Shown here piece by piece: positions 47,574 to 55,876 of a stretch of DNA of 64,000 nucleotides. Positions within the stretch are counted from its first letter, which is position 1, and each line of letters starts with the position of its first letter. The notes beneath the pieces are model-generated. The model was given only the letters and a program-made list of their open reading frames with translations. It made no database searches and had not been told where the DNA came from. This DNA is from Mesorhizobium sp. Root102 (GTDB taxonomy: Bacteria; Pseudomonadota; Alphaproteobacteria; Rhizobiales; Rhizobiaceae). The position numbers were made by a program, and so were the translations under genes. The stretch is from positions 3,884 to 67,883 of the forward strand of contig NZ_LMCP01000007.1 in the NCBI RefSeq assembly GCF_001425625.1. The letters are read 5' to 3'.

Positions 47574-48218
47574 TCAAAACATGGGAGGGGTGACGGCACA
47601 GGCCACAACCGCGACTGTTTTTCCGATATTTTTCAATCGATATGGTACGGCGCTAAGGATATGGAACCCCCCACCTGCTTCAATTCGCCGGACGCCCTCG
47701 CTGGTCTCAAGTTCCATGACCCCCTCGATAATCAAAGCCGCGGTCTCACCTTCGTGAGAAATGTGCGTCTTGCCCGTATCTGTTCCTGGCGAATAATGCT
47801 CAATGAACATCTGAAGTCTTTTGTCTCGCCTTTCACTACCCATCACCCGCATATCAACTTTCCCACGCGTGACCACAGCCATATCTTTGGCGTCATACGC
47901 GAGCACGTTTTGCCTCGATGCGGGTAGCGCGAAAAAATCCGCCATTGATATGGGGATCGCGTTCAGAATTCTGTGCAGCGAAGCGAGTGACGGGGCGTGG
48001 GATTCCTGCTCTATCAAAGAAACTGTTGAGTTCGTCACCTTAGCGCGCTTGGCCAATTCTCGTTGTGACAGGCCCGCTTGCTCACGAACGACCTTTAGGC
48101 GCGCCCCGACGGCCAAGTCGGTAGCTTCACTCTTTGCCCGGGATTTCGCGGAGACGGCCTCGCTGACATCGGCATGTGTCTCAGCGTCCTTAGTAACTTT
48201 CACAATTTTCTCCGCCAT
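47574..48218 (-). CDS. XRE-family regulator with cupin sensor domain
   Basis: A 214-residue repressor-like protein. After a charged N-terminal 35 residues comes an XRE helix-turn-helix (about 38-93: LKVVREQAGLSQRELAKRAKVTNSTVSLIEQ). A cupin domain (about 140-212) follows, with GETAALIIEGVMELETSEG and the closing FHILSAVPYRLKN. PuuR/SutR-type regulators share this plan and control amine or amino acid catabolism, with the cupin sensing the ligand. It is placed between the importer operon and the aldehyde dehydrogenase gene and has an inverted repeat (48269-48292) just upstream of its own start. Confidence 0.88.
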   Translation of the reverse strand: MAEKIVKVTKDAETHADVSEAVSAKSRAKSEATDLAVGARLKVVREQAGLSQRELAKRAKVTNSTVSLIEQESHAPSLASLHRILNAIPISMADFFALPASRQNVLAYDAKDMAVVTRGKVDMRVMGSERRDKRLQMFIEHYSPGTDTGKTHISHEGETAALIIEGVMELETSEGVRRIEAGGGFHILSAVPYRLKNIGKTVAVVACAVTPPMF

Positions 48219-48810
48219 AGTCGCGATCCATATTTCCTATATAGTGCGACCAGCGCCAATGAAAGTTGCGTGTGCAAAAAATTGAACACACGACTGACCA
48301 CCGAGTTCGGCTCGTCTTTCGTCCTTTTCATGCCCCTGCCGCAGCACTGATCAATGCCACGAAGCGATGCACGCCACCAAGGCCGACCGGTCCCGCCCTA
48401 CGACACGGGAGGCTGGCAACGGCGGCCTGCCAAGATATTGAAGGGTTCAACCGCAGAGTTGTCACGCTGGAGTCGGTGCCGGCAGTGGCCTTTGCTACCT
48501 GAACTACGACGACTGGCGCAGGTCCCCTTCCGCAGACCAGAACGAACGCGAGACCGCGCCCGCTTTCTCACGAAGGAGATACCGGTCGAAGCTAAAAAGG
48601 CCGCGAAAGCAACCATTTTGAGCCCGACCTGGAGACGATAGGGCCCACCCTCGCGAGGCTCATCTGTCCGGTTCGAACCGCGGGGCAGAACATAGCGCAG
48701 AACCCACAGTCAATTTTCAAGAAACCGAAGCGGTTGATCGCTTCGATGCTGATGAACACTTCGCTGAGTATGAATGTAAAGGGCCAGGGGTTACGCTGGG
48801 CCCTTCAAGC
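48219..48810. promoter_or_regulatory. Region between the aldehyde dehydrogenase and XRE genes
   Basis: About 590 bases: the XRE promoter side with the 48269-48292 repeat, then unassigned sequence. A hairpin after the aldehyde dehydrogenase stop (AAGGGCC 48779-48785 with GGCCCTT 48799-48805) may be its terminator. Confidence 0.45.
48269..48292. promoter_or_regulatory. Second operator family, site 2, before the XRE regulator
   Basis: A 24-base inverted repeat with outer arms CGTGTG and CACACG around an A/T-rich centre (CAAAAAATTGAA). It ends 51 bases before the XRE start, which fits autoregulation. Confidence 0.5.
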
Positions 48811-50328
48811 CTATAGCTGTTTTGTGGTTTTGTACGTCTCTGCTTCAGGATAGGGAAACCACCAGAAGTCTTGAGATTTGGCCTCGGGATCGATCATCAC
48901 CCACTTCGAGCTTTGAAACTGCGCCAGGCCTTCTGGGCCAAGCTGCCGTCCGACACCTGACATCTTTCGCCCGCCGAACGGCAATGCGTCATTATCGAGA
49001 ACGGGCGTATTCACCCAGACCATCCCTGCTTCGATTTCGTTTACAGCGCGCATGATTTCGCGCATGTCACGGGAATATAGAGTCGCCCCAAGTCCGAAAT
49101 CCGATCTATTTGCAAGCACGAGGGCTTCCTCAAAGTTCGCAATCTTACAAATCGGCGCTACCGGTCCGAAGGATTCGCCGTTCAAGATCTCTGAATCCGG
49201 CGAGACATTAGTCAGCACTGACGGCTCAATAAACCAGCCATGGTTGAGACCAGTCGGCCTGTTGCCGCCGGTCGCAAATCTCGCACCTTCACTACGTGCG
49301 CGCGACAGAAGTGCTTCGAACCGGTCCCTCTGACGAGAAGTCGCCATAGGACCGATGTCAACGGCGTCGAGGCCATTACCGATACGCAGCTTCTTTGCTT
49401 CAATCACCAAACGTTCCACGAATTCATCGTGAATATCCTGATGAACGTAAAAACGTTCGGCAGAAGTGCACACTTGGCCGCAATTAAGATAGGCGGCGAA
49501 CGCGCCGGCACGCGCGGCTATATCGAGGGGTGCGGAGGGCATAACAATGAATGGGTCATTGCCGGAAGCTTCGATAAGGACCGGCTTGAACGACTCCGCG
49601 CAGACCTTCATGATTTCCTGCGCGATTGGAACAGTGCCGGTATAGGCGATGCAATGGGTTTTGCGACTTCTGACCAGTTGCTGGGCCACGCGAGGCCCAC
49701 CGGTGACAACTTGGACAAGGCCCTTTGGAAGGTCGGTAAAGACCTCCATGAACTTCAGGGTCGTGATGCTGGTCTGCTCATGGGGTTTGACGATGACCGA
49801 GTTCCCGGCCGCGAGCGCTGCTGCAAGTTCCCAACACATGAGGACGAGAGGAAAATTGAAGGGGAGGATGATGACGACCGTGCCAAGCGGTTCTTTGATC
49901 GAATAGTGCAATTGGCCAGGTACCGTCGTTCCCGCAACACGGCCAGCATCGTGACGGCCCAGTTCGGCGTAGTAGTCAATAGCCGTTGCACACCATGAGG
50001 TTTCGTCGACCGATTCCTTGAATGGCTTTCCTTCCTCGCGGGTCATGAAGTACCCGTAGATTGCCTTATCGCGACGAATTCTCGCGGCGACTTCATGCAG
50101 CATGGTGGACCGGGTGCGCGGGTCGAAGGCGAGCCAGGCTTTGCGAGCAGAATTGGCGATGTCGATGACATCGTCCACTTCATTTTCCGAAGCGTTCGCG
50201 ATTTCAGCGATGCGATCTTCCGTAGCCGGATCGATGACAGAAAACTGCTCCGTCGATTTGCTTTTTACGTACTGCCCATCGACGAACAGCGTTCCTGATA
50301 GTCGATCAAATTCATGCTGAAACGACAT
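48811..50328 (-). CDS. Aldehyde dehydrogenase (succinate- or ketoglutarate-semialdehyde type)
   Basis: A 505-residue NAD(P)-dependent aldehyde dehydrogenase that would oxidise a carboxylic semialdehyde to the diacid. The cofactor region holds LPFNFPLVLMCWELAAALAAGNSVIVKPHE. The catalytic cysteine is in LNCGQVCTSAERFYVH. The general-base glutamate is in IEASGNDPFIVMPSA, where most members read LELGGKDP, so this loop is divergent. ESFGPVAPI and GRKMSGVGRQLGPEG close the family pattern. It is divergent from the DapA-like gene across a control region bearing two operator-like repeats. A 15-base sequence occurs on both sides of the gene (48792-48806 and 50400-50414). Confidence 0.9.
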   Translation of the reverse strand: MSFQHEFDRLSGTLFVDGQYVKSKSTEQFSVIDPATEDRIAEIANASENEVDDVIDIANSARKAWLAFDPRTRSTMLHEVAARIRRDKAIYGYFMTREEGKPFKESVDETSWCATAIDYYAELGRHDAGRVAGTTVPGQLHYSIKEPLGTVVIILPFNFPLVLMCWELAAALAAGNSVIVKPHEQTSITTLKFMEVFTDLPKGLVQVVTGGPRVAQQLVRSRKTHCIAYTGTVPIAQEIMKVCAESFKPVLIEASGNDPFIVMPSAPLDIAARAGAFAAYLNCGQVCTSAERFYVHQDIHDEFVERLVIEAKKLRIGNGLDAVDIGPMATSRQRDRFEALLSRARSEGARFATGGNRPTGLNHGWFIEPSVLTNVSPDSEILNGESFGPVAPICKIANFEEALVLANRSDFGLGATLYSRDMREIMRAVNEIEAGMVWVNTPVLDNDALPFGGRKMSGVGRQLGPEGLAQFQSSKWVMIDPEAKSQDFWWFPYPEAETYKTTKQL

Positions 50329-50843
50329 TGTCTTCTCCTCTTGTCCAGTTTTGAGGCCTGTCGCAGTCCTTTGACGGTGCCGAAGAGCTGGGACAGAGCT
50401 ACGCTGGGCCCTTCCTTGATCGCGCGATCGCTTTTCTAAAGCCGCTCGAAATTGTTATCGCCAAGCCTTGCTCGGCAACGGGTTGTGAAGTTGGTGAATA
50501 CCTTGGATGTCATATTGGCATGTGCTGTGTTTGCCGCGCAGCACTGCTGCAGTTCTCATCGCGCAGCCGTACGTGCCCGAAGCATGGTCTTCCGAGCATT
50601 TCCAGGATGGCGCTTACGACTGGATTTATGCCGCACCTCAGTATCCCAACTTCGATCAACGTATGTCGAAAAATTTCAACATACAACATATTTTTTTGAA
50701 CACTCCCACTGGCGGAATAGCATGTCTCTGACTATGATCGCAGATACCTCAAGCCCGGACAGTGACCCCGTTCAAGCCTTGCCTAACTTCGCCTTTGCGG
50801 CGTTTCTGCTGCCGCGCTTATTCTGTCTAGAGAGAGAGCTTTG
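50329..50843. promoter_or_regulatory. Divergent control region between aldehyde dehydrogenase and DapA-like genes
   Basis: About 515 bases with no convincing gene. It holds two adjacent operator-like repeats (50661-50703). Confidence 0.5.
50661..50703. promoter_or_regulatory. Second operator family, sites 3 and 4, between the divergent genes
   Basis: 50661-50684 is an inverted repeat GTATGT-C-GAAA-AA-TTTC-A-ACATAC with perfectly matching outer and inner arms. It abuts 50684-50703, CAACATATTTTTTTGAACAC, which resembles the site at 46941-46960. Tandem sites in a divergent promoter fit regulation by the XRE-cupin protein. Confidence 0.5.
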
Positions 50844-51758
50844 ATGACGCTAAGTAAGGATTCGACGCGCGGGCTATTCACCGCAACGACCACGCCACTG
50901 ATGGCAGACGGTCAGTTGCACACTGCGGCCATCCCACAACAGGTTGAGGCTCTCTTAAGTGCAGGTGTTACCGGACTTGTTCCCGTAGGTGGAACGGGTG
51001 AGGGGGCCGCGCTCGCGCTTGAGGAGCGGACGGAGGTGGTTGCGGCGACGGTACAGGCTGTGAAGGGGCGAGTGCCGGTTGTGGCCGGTGTTGTCACCCC
51101 TGGTCTTCCTGAGACCCTTAAAGCCGGCCGCACTTTTCTTGATGCCGGCGCCGACTCGTTGATGGTGATCACGCCATTCGGTGCCGCTCCGAGTCAGCAG
51201 GGGATTAGAGACTATTACAAAGCGGTCGCCGACGGTCTCGGCCAAGCCGTCATGCTTTATGACATCCCATACTTGACGCTTGTTTCCATCCAGCCCGAGA
51301 CGGTCCGATCGATTGTCGATGATGGATCGATTTTCGCGATGAAGGCCTCTAATCCAGATCAAGTCCTCTTCACAAAACTGCTAAATCTCGTCGGATCCGA
51401 AATTGCCGTTATGTCGGGAGACGAGGACTTGTTTGCCGTCGAGGTTGCGTTGGGCGCGGTCGGGGGCGTACTCGCATCAAGTAATATCCTTCCGCACACA
51501 TGGGTAGAGATTTTTGAAACGGCGAAGAGTGGTGATTTGGTTCGGGCGCAGCGGCAGCTGGCACGTTTGTCAAACTTCATTGCAACAGTTTATTCGGAGC
51601 CCAATCCTGGCCCGATGAAGGCCGCGCAGGCCATTGCTGGCTTCAACTCCGGTCCCGTACGGCTTCCGAACAAGAATGCATCAACAAAGGTAACCGAAGC
51701 TATGCGATCGCAATTAGCAGATTTGTTGTTGTACGAACGAGAACTGGGCGGACGGTAA
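50844..51758 (+). CDS. DapA-family lyase/aldolase
   Basis: A 304-residue TIM-barrel enzyme of the dihydrodipicolinate synthase / N-acetylneuraminate lyase group. The Schiff-base lysine is Lys167 in FAMKASNPD, the proton-relay tyrosine is Tyr139 in MLYDIPY, and the carboxylate-binding loop is GGTGEG (49-54). The family includes keto-deoxy-sugar aldolases and the deaminase that makes ketoglutarate semialdehyde in hydroxyproline breakdown. The neighbouring semialdehyde dehydrogenase-type gene and amino acid importer favour a role of the second kind. ATG 50844 follows an AGAGAGAG stretch. Confidence 0.88.
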   Translation: MTLSKDSTRGLFTATTTPLMADGQLHTAAIPQQVEALLSAGVTGLVPVGGTGEGAALALEERTEVVAATVQAVKGRVPVVAGVVTPGLPETLKAGRTFLDAGADSLMVITPFGAAPSQQGIRDYYKAVADGLGQAVMLYDIPYLTLVSIQPETVRSIVDDGSIFAMKASNPDQVLFTKLLNLVGSEIAVMSGDEDLFAVEVALGAVGGVLASSNILPHTWVEIFETAKSGDLVRAQRQLARLSNFIATVYSEPNPGPMKAAQAIAGFNSGPVRLPNKNASTKVTEAMRSQLADLLLYERELGGR

Positions 51759-51981
51759 GACGCAATATTTCTGGATGCATAGATGCATGCCGGCGTGGTT
51801 CAAGTCCAAATGTTGATGCATTGTCAGTGCCCCAGGCGGCTTGATTGCCGCCAGCGAACGGCCCGTTTTGAGCAACGCATTGCCATGCGGTTCTCAGTTG
51901 CTGATGATCAGGTGCGACTGTGAAGCTCTCGAATCTGCACGGCGAATATCTGTTTTAGAGCAAGGTCGATGGGACAAGGCG

Positions 51982-53148
51982 TTGAGTAAGTCTTTGGATT
52001 TTCAGAATTTCGCGGAGGTTCGCGCGATTGCCAAGCGTCGACTGCCGCGAGGAATATTTGAGTATATTGATCGTGGCGCTGAAGATGAGCGAGCGCTGAC
52101 ATCAAATCGGCTAGCGTTTGATCGCGTTAAAATCCAGCCATACGTATTGCGGGGAGGGGTGAAACCTCGTTCCACCAGCGTAAGTCTTTTTGGATCTGAA
52201 TATCCTGCCCCCTTGATCGTGACTCCCACGGCTTTTGCTGGGCTTGTTCGATATCGCGGTGAGATCGAGTTGGCGCAAGCCGCCGCAGAATTCGGGATTC
52301 CCTTCTGCGCTGCTACCGAGGCAATTACGTCTGTTGAAGAAATCGCACACGCAAGTCCCGCGCCGGTTTGGTTCCAGCTTTATCTCTGGGACAATGAAGC
52401 CGTTTCTTACGAGTTGATGGATAAGGCATGGTCAGCAGGAGCGCGGACTCTCGTCCTTACCGCTGACACACCTGTGATGCCGAAACGTGAATTCAACCGA
52501 AGGAACGGTTTCGACATTCCATTTCGGTTTTCATCAAAGAATATCGTTGACGTGGCGCTGCACCCTGGTTGGGCGTGCGGAGTGCTCGGGCGGTATATGG
52601 TGACAACCGGGCTCCCGAATTTCGCCAATTATCCGCTAAAATATAGAAAGAGCCTCCTAAAGCGCGGTGGGGGACCATCGCTTAACCTCATGCCTGAACT
52701 TAGTTGGAACCATGTTTGCCAGGTGCGAGAGCATTGGAAAGGCAATCTGATCGTCAAAGGAATTCTGCGGAAGGAAGATGCGCTTAAGGCGATCGACGTC
52801 GGGGCCCAGGGTATCGTGATATCAAATCACGGCGGCCGGATGTTCGATAGCTCGGTCCCGCCGATCGAGGTTCTCAGAGAGATCGCCGATAGCGTCGGTC
52901 ACGAGTTAACAGTTCTCGCCGATAGCTCCATCCAGCGGGGCAGTGACATTTTCAAGCTTATTGCAGCGGGAGCCAAGGCGGTGCTTGTCGGACGTAGCAT
53001 GCTCTACGCGACTGCAGCGGGTGGGCGTCAGGGAGCCATGCAGATGATGCAGATACTCTCAGACGAACTTGCGATGACTATGGATCTTAGCGGATGCCGT
53101 ACGCTCGCCGACATTGATGAAAGCCTGCTCTTTAGAGGCCAATACTGA
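51982..53148 (+). CDS. FMN-dependent alpha-hydroxyacid dehydrogenase/oxidase (LldD/mandelate dehydrogenase family)
   Basis: About 388 residues forming an FMN TIM barrel that oxidises an L-2-hydroxyacid to a 2-keto acid. NFAEVRAIAKRRLPRGIFEYIDRGAEDE is the family N-terminus, and LIVTPTAFAGLVRYRGE and LVLTADTPV follow. LIVKGILRKEDALKAIDVGAQGIVISNHGGRMFD supplies the FMN-binding lysine and the catalytic His-Gly-Gly-Arg. TTG 51982 is chosen because family sequence begins there; its ribosome site is poor and starts at 51904 or 51841 are possible. It follows the DapA-like gene on the same strand and is probably part of the same pathway. Confidence 0.88.
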   Translation: MSKSLDFQNFAEVRAIAKRRLPRGIFEYIDRGAEDERALTSNRLAFDRVKIQPYVLRGGVKPRSTSVSLFGSEYPAPLIVTPTAFAGLVRYRGEIELAQAAAEFGIPFCAATEAITSVEEIAHASPAPVWFQLYLWDNEAVSYELMDKAWSAGARTLVLTADTPVMPKREFNRRNGFDIPFRFSSKNIVDVALHPGWACGVLGRYMVTTGLPNFANYPLKYRKSLLKRGGGPSLNLMPELSWNHVCQVREHWKGNLIVKGILRKEDALKAIDVGAQGIVISNHGGRMFDSSVPPIEVLREIADSVGHELTVLADSSIQRGSDIFKLIAAGAKAVLVGRSMLYATAAGGRQGAMQMMQILSDELAMTMDLSGCRTLADIDESLLFRGQY

Positions 53149-53155
53149 ACTTTGT

Positions 53156-53362
53156 GCGCCTCTTGACCGTTTGTTTTCTGAGACTCCCGATAATCGCAGC
53201 TCTTACGCAAAAGCAATTCCCCTTGGCCCATTTGCCAAGCCCGACGATGTCGCCGAGCTCGTATCATTTCTGACCCCTCCTGAAAGTGCCTACATAAACG
53301 GTGCAATTCTAGTGATCGATGGTGGGTCAAAGGCTGGCTACTTTAGCGCGCGTGCATCTTGA
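53156..53362 (+). pseudogene. 3' fragment of a short-chain dehydrogenase gene
   Basis: Directly after the FMN oxidase stop the frame reads AIPLGPFAKPDDVAELVSFL and YINGAILVIDGGSKAGYF, the last 60-70 residues of a classical SDR oxidoreductase. The nucleotide-binding and catalytic parts are missing, so a deletion has probably joined the oxidase gene to this remnant. Confidence 0.75.
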
Positions 53363-53562
53363 GTTGGTGACGAAAAGTCACGCCAAATCTGGCGTCTCTG
53401 GGACCGACGTACGCGCCGGCGCAATGGGAGACCGATCGGGTTTATCCGAGCGCTCGAGGCTGGGAATCCCGCGGAACGCTCGCCAGCTGTGGGCGAAAGC
53501 ATGTCGCCCCACAGCGGGTAGGTGACACGCCCGAAGTCGTTCCAGGCAAGCGATGTCGGACA

Positions 53563-54456
53563 TCAGCCCCACTTCATTTCGCCTTTGGCCACCTTGGCGC
53601 CGAGCTCAAGCGAGGACGTGTTGGCGAGAGCGGGATAATGCCTTTTCATTGCCGCAATCAGTGCGGCACCATCCTTGGCTTTGGCCGCCTCCTTGTCAAA
53701 GGTGATGAGGTACTTGCGCGTGAACGCAACCGCGTCGTGTCCCTGCGGCGCACCCTTAAGCTGGTGCCCCGGCACGACGATCTTCGGCTTGCGCGCGAGG
53801 ATCGTGTCAAGTGCCTTCACCCACGCGGCGCGCGACTGAGGTGTGGCCGTATCCGCCACCCAGACATGAATGCCGGAATCGATTAGCACGCCACCGAACA
53901 CTGCTTTCAGGCTGGGGGCCCAGAGATAGCGGCGGTCATGCATGTCGGGAACTTCTACGATATCGATGCGCTGGCCTTCGAGATCGAGCGAGGATGCATC
54001 GGATGCCGTCGGGATCACGACATCGGCAAGCTTTTGCGGACCATTGTCCTTGAGTTGAGGACCCCAGGTGTCGAGTTTGGCCTGGACATTCCCCTTGATC
54101 GCGTCGACCGTGACGGGCTTGGCGATGACCTTAGCGGCGGCAAAGGCCTCGACGATCGGGCGCAGCCCGAAATAGTAGTCCGGATCGTTGCAACTGACAT
54201 AGATGGTGGTGAGCGTCTTGCCGCTCGCCTTGATCGCCTCGGCAATCTTGCGGCCGTGCGAAAGCGTGAAGCCACCGTCCAGTAGGATCGCCTCCGTCTG
54301 ACCCGAAAGGAGGACGGGAGTGCGGCGGAAGCCGGTCTCGTCGGCCTGGAAAAACTGCCAGGAGAGCTTGGCTCCGGCAGCCTTGGCCGCGGCCGGCAGG
54401 ATAGCTGCCGCACCGAGCACTGCGGCGAGTTTGAGAGCGTCGCGTCTGTTAAACAT
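53563..54456 (-). CDS. Tat-exported MBL-fold protein with a degenerate metal site
   Basis: A 297-residue protein. NRRDALKLAAVLGAAAILPAAAKA is a twin-arginine signal peptide, predicting export in folded form. The rest is a metallo-beta-lactamase fold: AILLDGGFTLSHG, then ASGKTLTTIYVSCNDPDYYFGLRPIVEAF. Active enzymes have HxHxDH where this one has SCNDPDYYF, so two of the usual zinc histidines are absent. VPDMHDRRYLWAPSLKAVFGGVLIDSGIHVW and IVVPGHQ retain other parts of the fold. The ATG at 54456 with AAAGGG upstream is the start. It is divergent from a LysR gene, its likely regulator. A redox, binding or altered-metal role is possible. Confidence 0.78.
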   Translation of the reverse strand: MFNRRDALKLAAVLGAAAILPAAAKAAGAKLSWQFFQADETGFRRTPVLLSGQTEAILLDGGFTLSHGRKIAEAIKASGKTLTTIYVSCNDPDYYFGLRPIVEAFAAAKVIAKPVTVDAIKGNVQAKLDTWGPQLKDNGPQKLADVVIPTASDASSLDLEGQRIDIVEVPDMHDRRYLWAPSLKAVFGGVLIDSGIHVWVADTATPQSRAAWVKALDTILARKPKIVVPGHQLKGAPQGHDAVAFTRKYLITFDKEAAKAKDGAALIAAMKRHYPALANTSSLELGAKVAKGEMKWG

Positions 54457-54670
54457 CAGGGCATCCCTTTCACTGGTAGGCGAGCGGCCAAATGGCATGG
54501 AGGTGGACGACAGGGATGGCTTGCAGAGCCTGGCTGGGTGCAGCCGTCCCGCCGATTGAAACAGAGCGAACGATCCGATCAGATCCGCGCCGTCTCAATT
54601 GGTTCTAGACAGCGACATTTCAGAGCACTAGTGCGTTGTACATGGAATTAGTGTCCACCGAGGATGGACA
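54457..54670. promoter_or_regulatory. Divergent promoter region between the MBL-fold gene and lysR
   Basis: A 214-base intergenic space between head-to-head genes, the classic place for LysR binding. I could not single out one T-N11-A box with confidence. Confidence 0.5.
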
Positions 54671-55594
54671 ATGGCGGGTCAGACTCTGAACCTCAATCGA
54701 CTGAAAATCTTTGTCGCCGTCGCTGAAACCGGCTCGATAACTGCGGCCGCGCGTCGTCTTGGCCTGGTCAAGACCGCGGTGAGCACCCACGTGCAGAAGC
54801 TCGAGCGCGAAGTGGGGGCGGCGCTACTCATCCGGACAACTCGGCAGCTCAGGTTGACGGAGGCCGGCCACAGCTTCTTCGAGGCCTGTCGGCCTATCCT
54901 TCACGACATCGAGAACGCGCTTTCTGAAATCGACCAGGGGACAACGAATGTCAGGGGAACCCTTCGCATCACGAGTTCGGAGGAATTCGGGGCCATGGTC
55001 GTCGCGCCAATCGCGACCGAGATGGTCAAGCAACATCCAGCGCTCAAGATAGACCTCATAATATCAGACGGCATCATCGACATCTCGGCTGAGAACATCG
55101 ACGTCGCGATACGCACGGGATGGTTGCGCGAAAGCAGCCAGCAATCGGTTCGTATCGGGTCTTTCCAACAGTGGGTACTCATCTCGGTCGCTGAAGCTGC
55201 CTGGGCCTCGTCCGTCACCTCTCCGGAAGAATTGCAGCAACGGAAATTGCTTGCGCTCTCAGCCCTTCCTAATCCCACGAACTGGGTCTTCAGTTCACCG
55301 ACGGGCGAAGATCGACATGTCAAGTTCGAGACGCGTCTGACGGCGACGACCACCAGCGTTCTCAAAATTGCGGCGCTGAGTGCGGGGGGCCTCGTCATCC
55401 TTCCCGACTACGCGGTCAGAGAAGATATTGCCGCAGGCAGGCTGATGCGCGTGCTGCCGGAATGGACGCTGCCAACAGGCGAAATCCACGCTGTCTTTCC
55501 TCCGAGCCGATACCGACCATCAAAGGTGCGAATCTTCGTCAATGCGCTGAAAACGGCATCCCAGGGAATGCCTCAGCACTTCGGGAGCGGCTAG
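54671..55594 (+). CDS. LysR-family transcriptional regulator
   Basis: A 307-residue regulator. The N-terminal winged helix-turn-helix (about 5-64: LKIFVAVAETGSITAAARRLGLVKTAVSTHVQKLEREVGAALL) is canonical. The effector domain has the VRGTLRITSSEEFGAMVVAP opening common in the group regulating SDR or MBL neighbours. It is encoded divergently from the MBL-fold gene and is probably its regulator. Confidence 0.92.
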   Translation: MAGQTLNLNRLKIFVAVAETGSITAAARRLGLVKTAVSTHVQKLEREVGAALLIRTTRQLRLTEAGHSFFEACRPILHDIENALSEIDQGTTNVRGTLRITSSEEFGAMVVAPIATEMVKQHPALKIDLIISDGIIDISAENIDVAIRTGWLRESSQQSVRIGSFQQWVLISVAEAAWASSVTSPEELQQRKLLALSALPNPTNWVFSSPTGEDRHVKFETRLTATTTSVLKIAALSAGGLVILPDYAVREDIAAGRLMRVLPEWTLPTGEIHAVFPPSRYRPSKVRIFVNALKTASQGMPQHFGSG

Positions 55595-55793
55595 CCCACT
55601 GGCGCGGGAGTGCAGCGGCTTAGTTGTGCGCGGTAGACACAGCACGACGGATCGGTGAAGGCAACGTCTTGAACGGGCTGGCGGCCCATATCCATCTAGC
55701 GGTTGATGTTACAGGATCATAAGTATCTGAGATCATTACAGAAATGACAGTTCCATAATGTATGTTATGCAACTTTTGCGTATTGCCGCAAAA

Positions 55794-55829
55794 TAGAAAT
55801 GTCTTGATTCCGCAAAGTAGGAATGTCGC
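55794..55829 (+). repeat. Left subterminal inverted repeat of the insertion sequence
   Basis: Two TAGAAATGTC-like boxes about 25 bases apart, probable transposase-binding sites, mirrored at the right end. Confidence 0.7.
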
Positions 55830-55876
55830 CCTGCTCGTCTATGAGCGAGGGAGATGGCGGGTTGGGACTGATCTTA

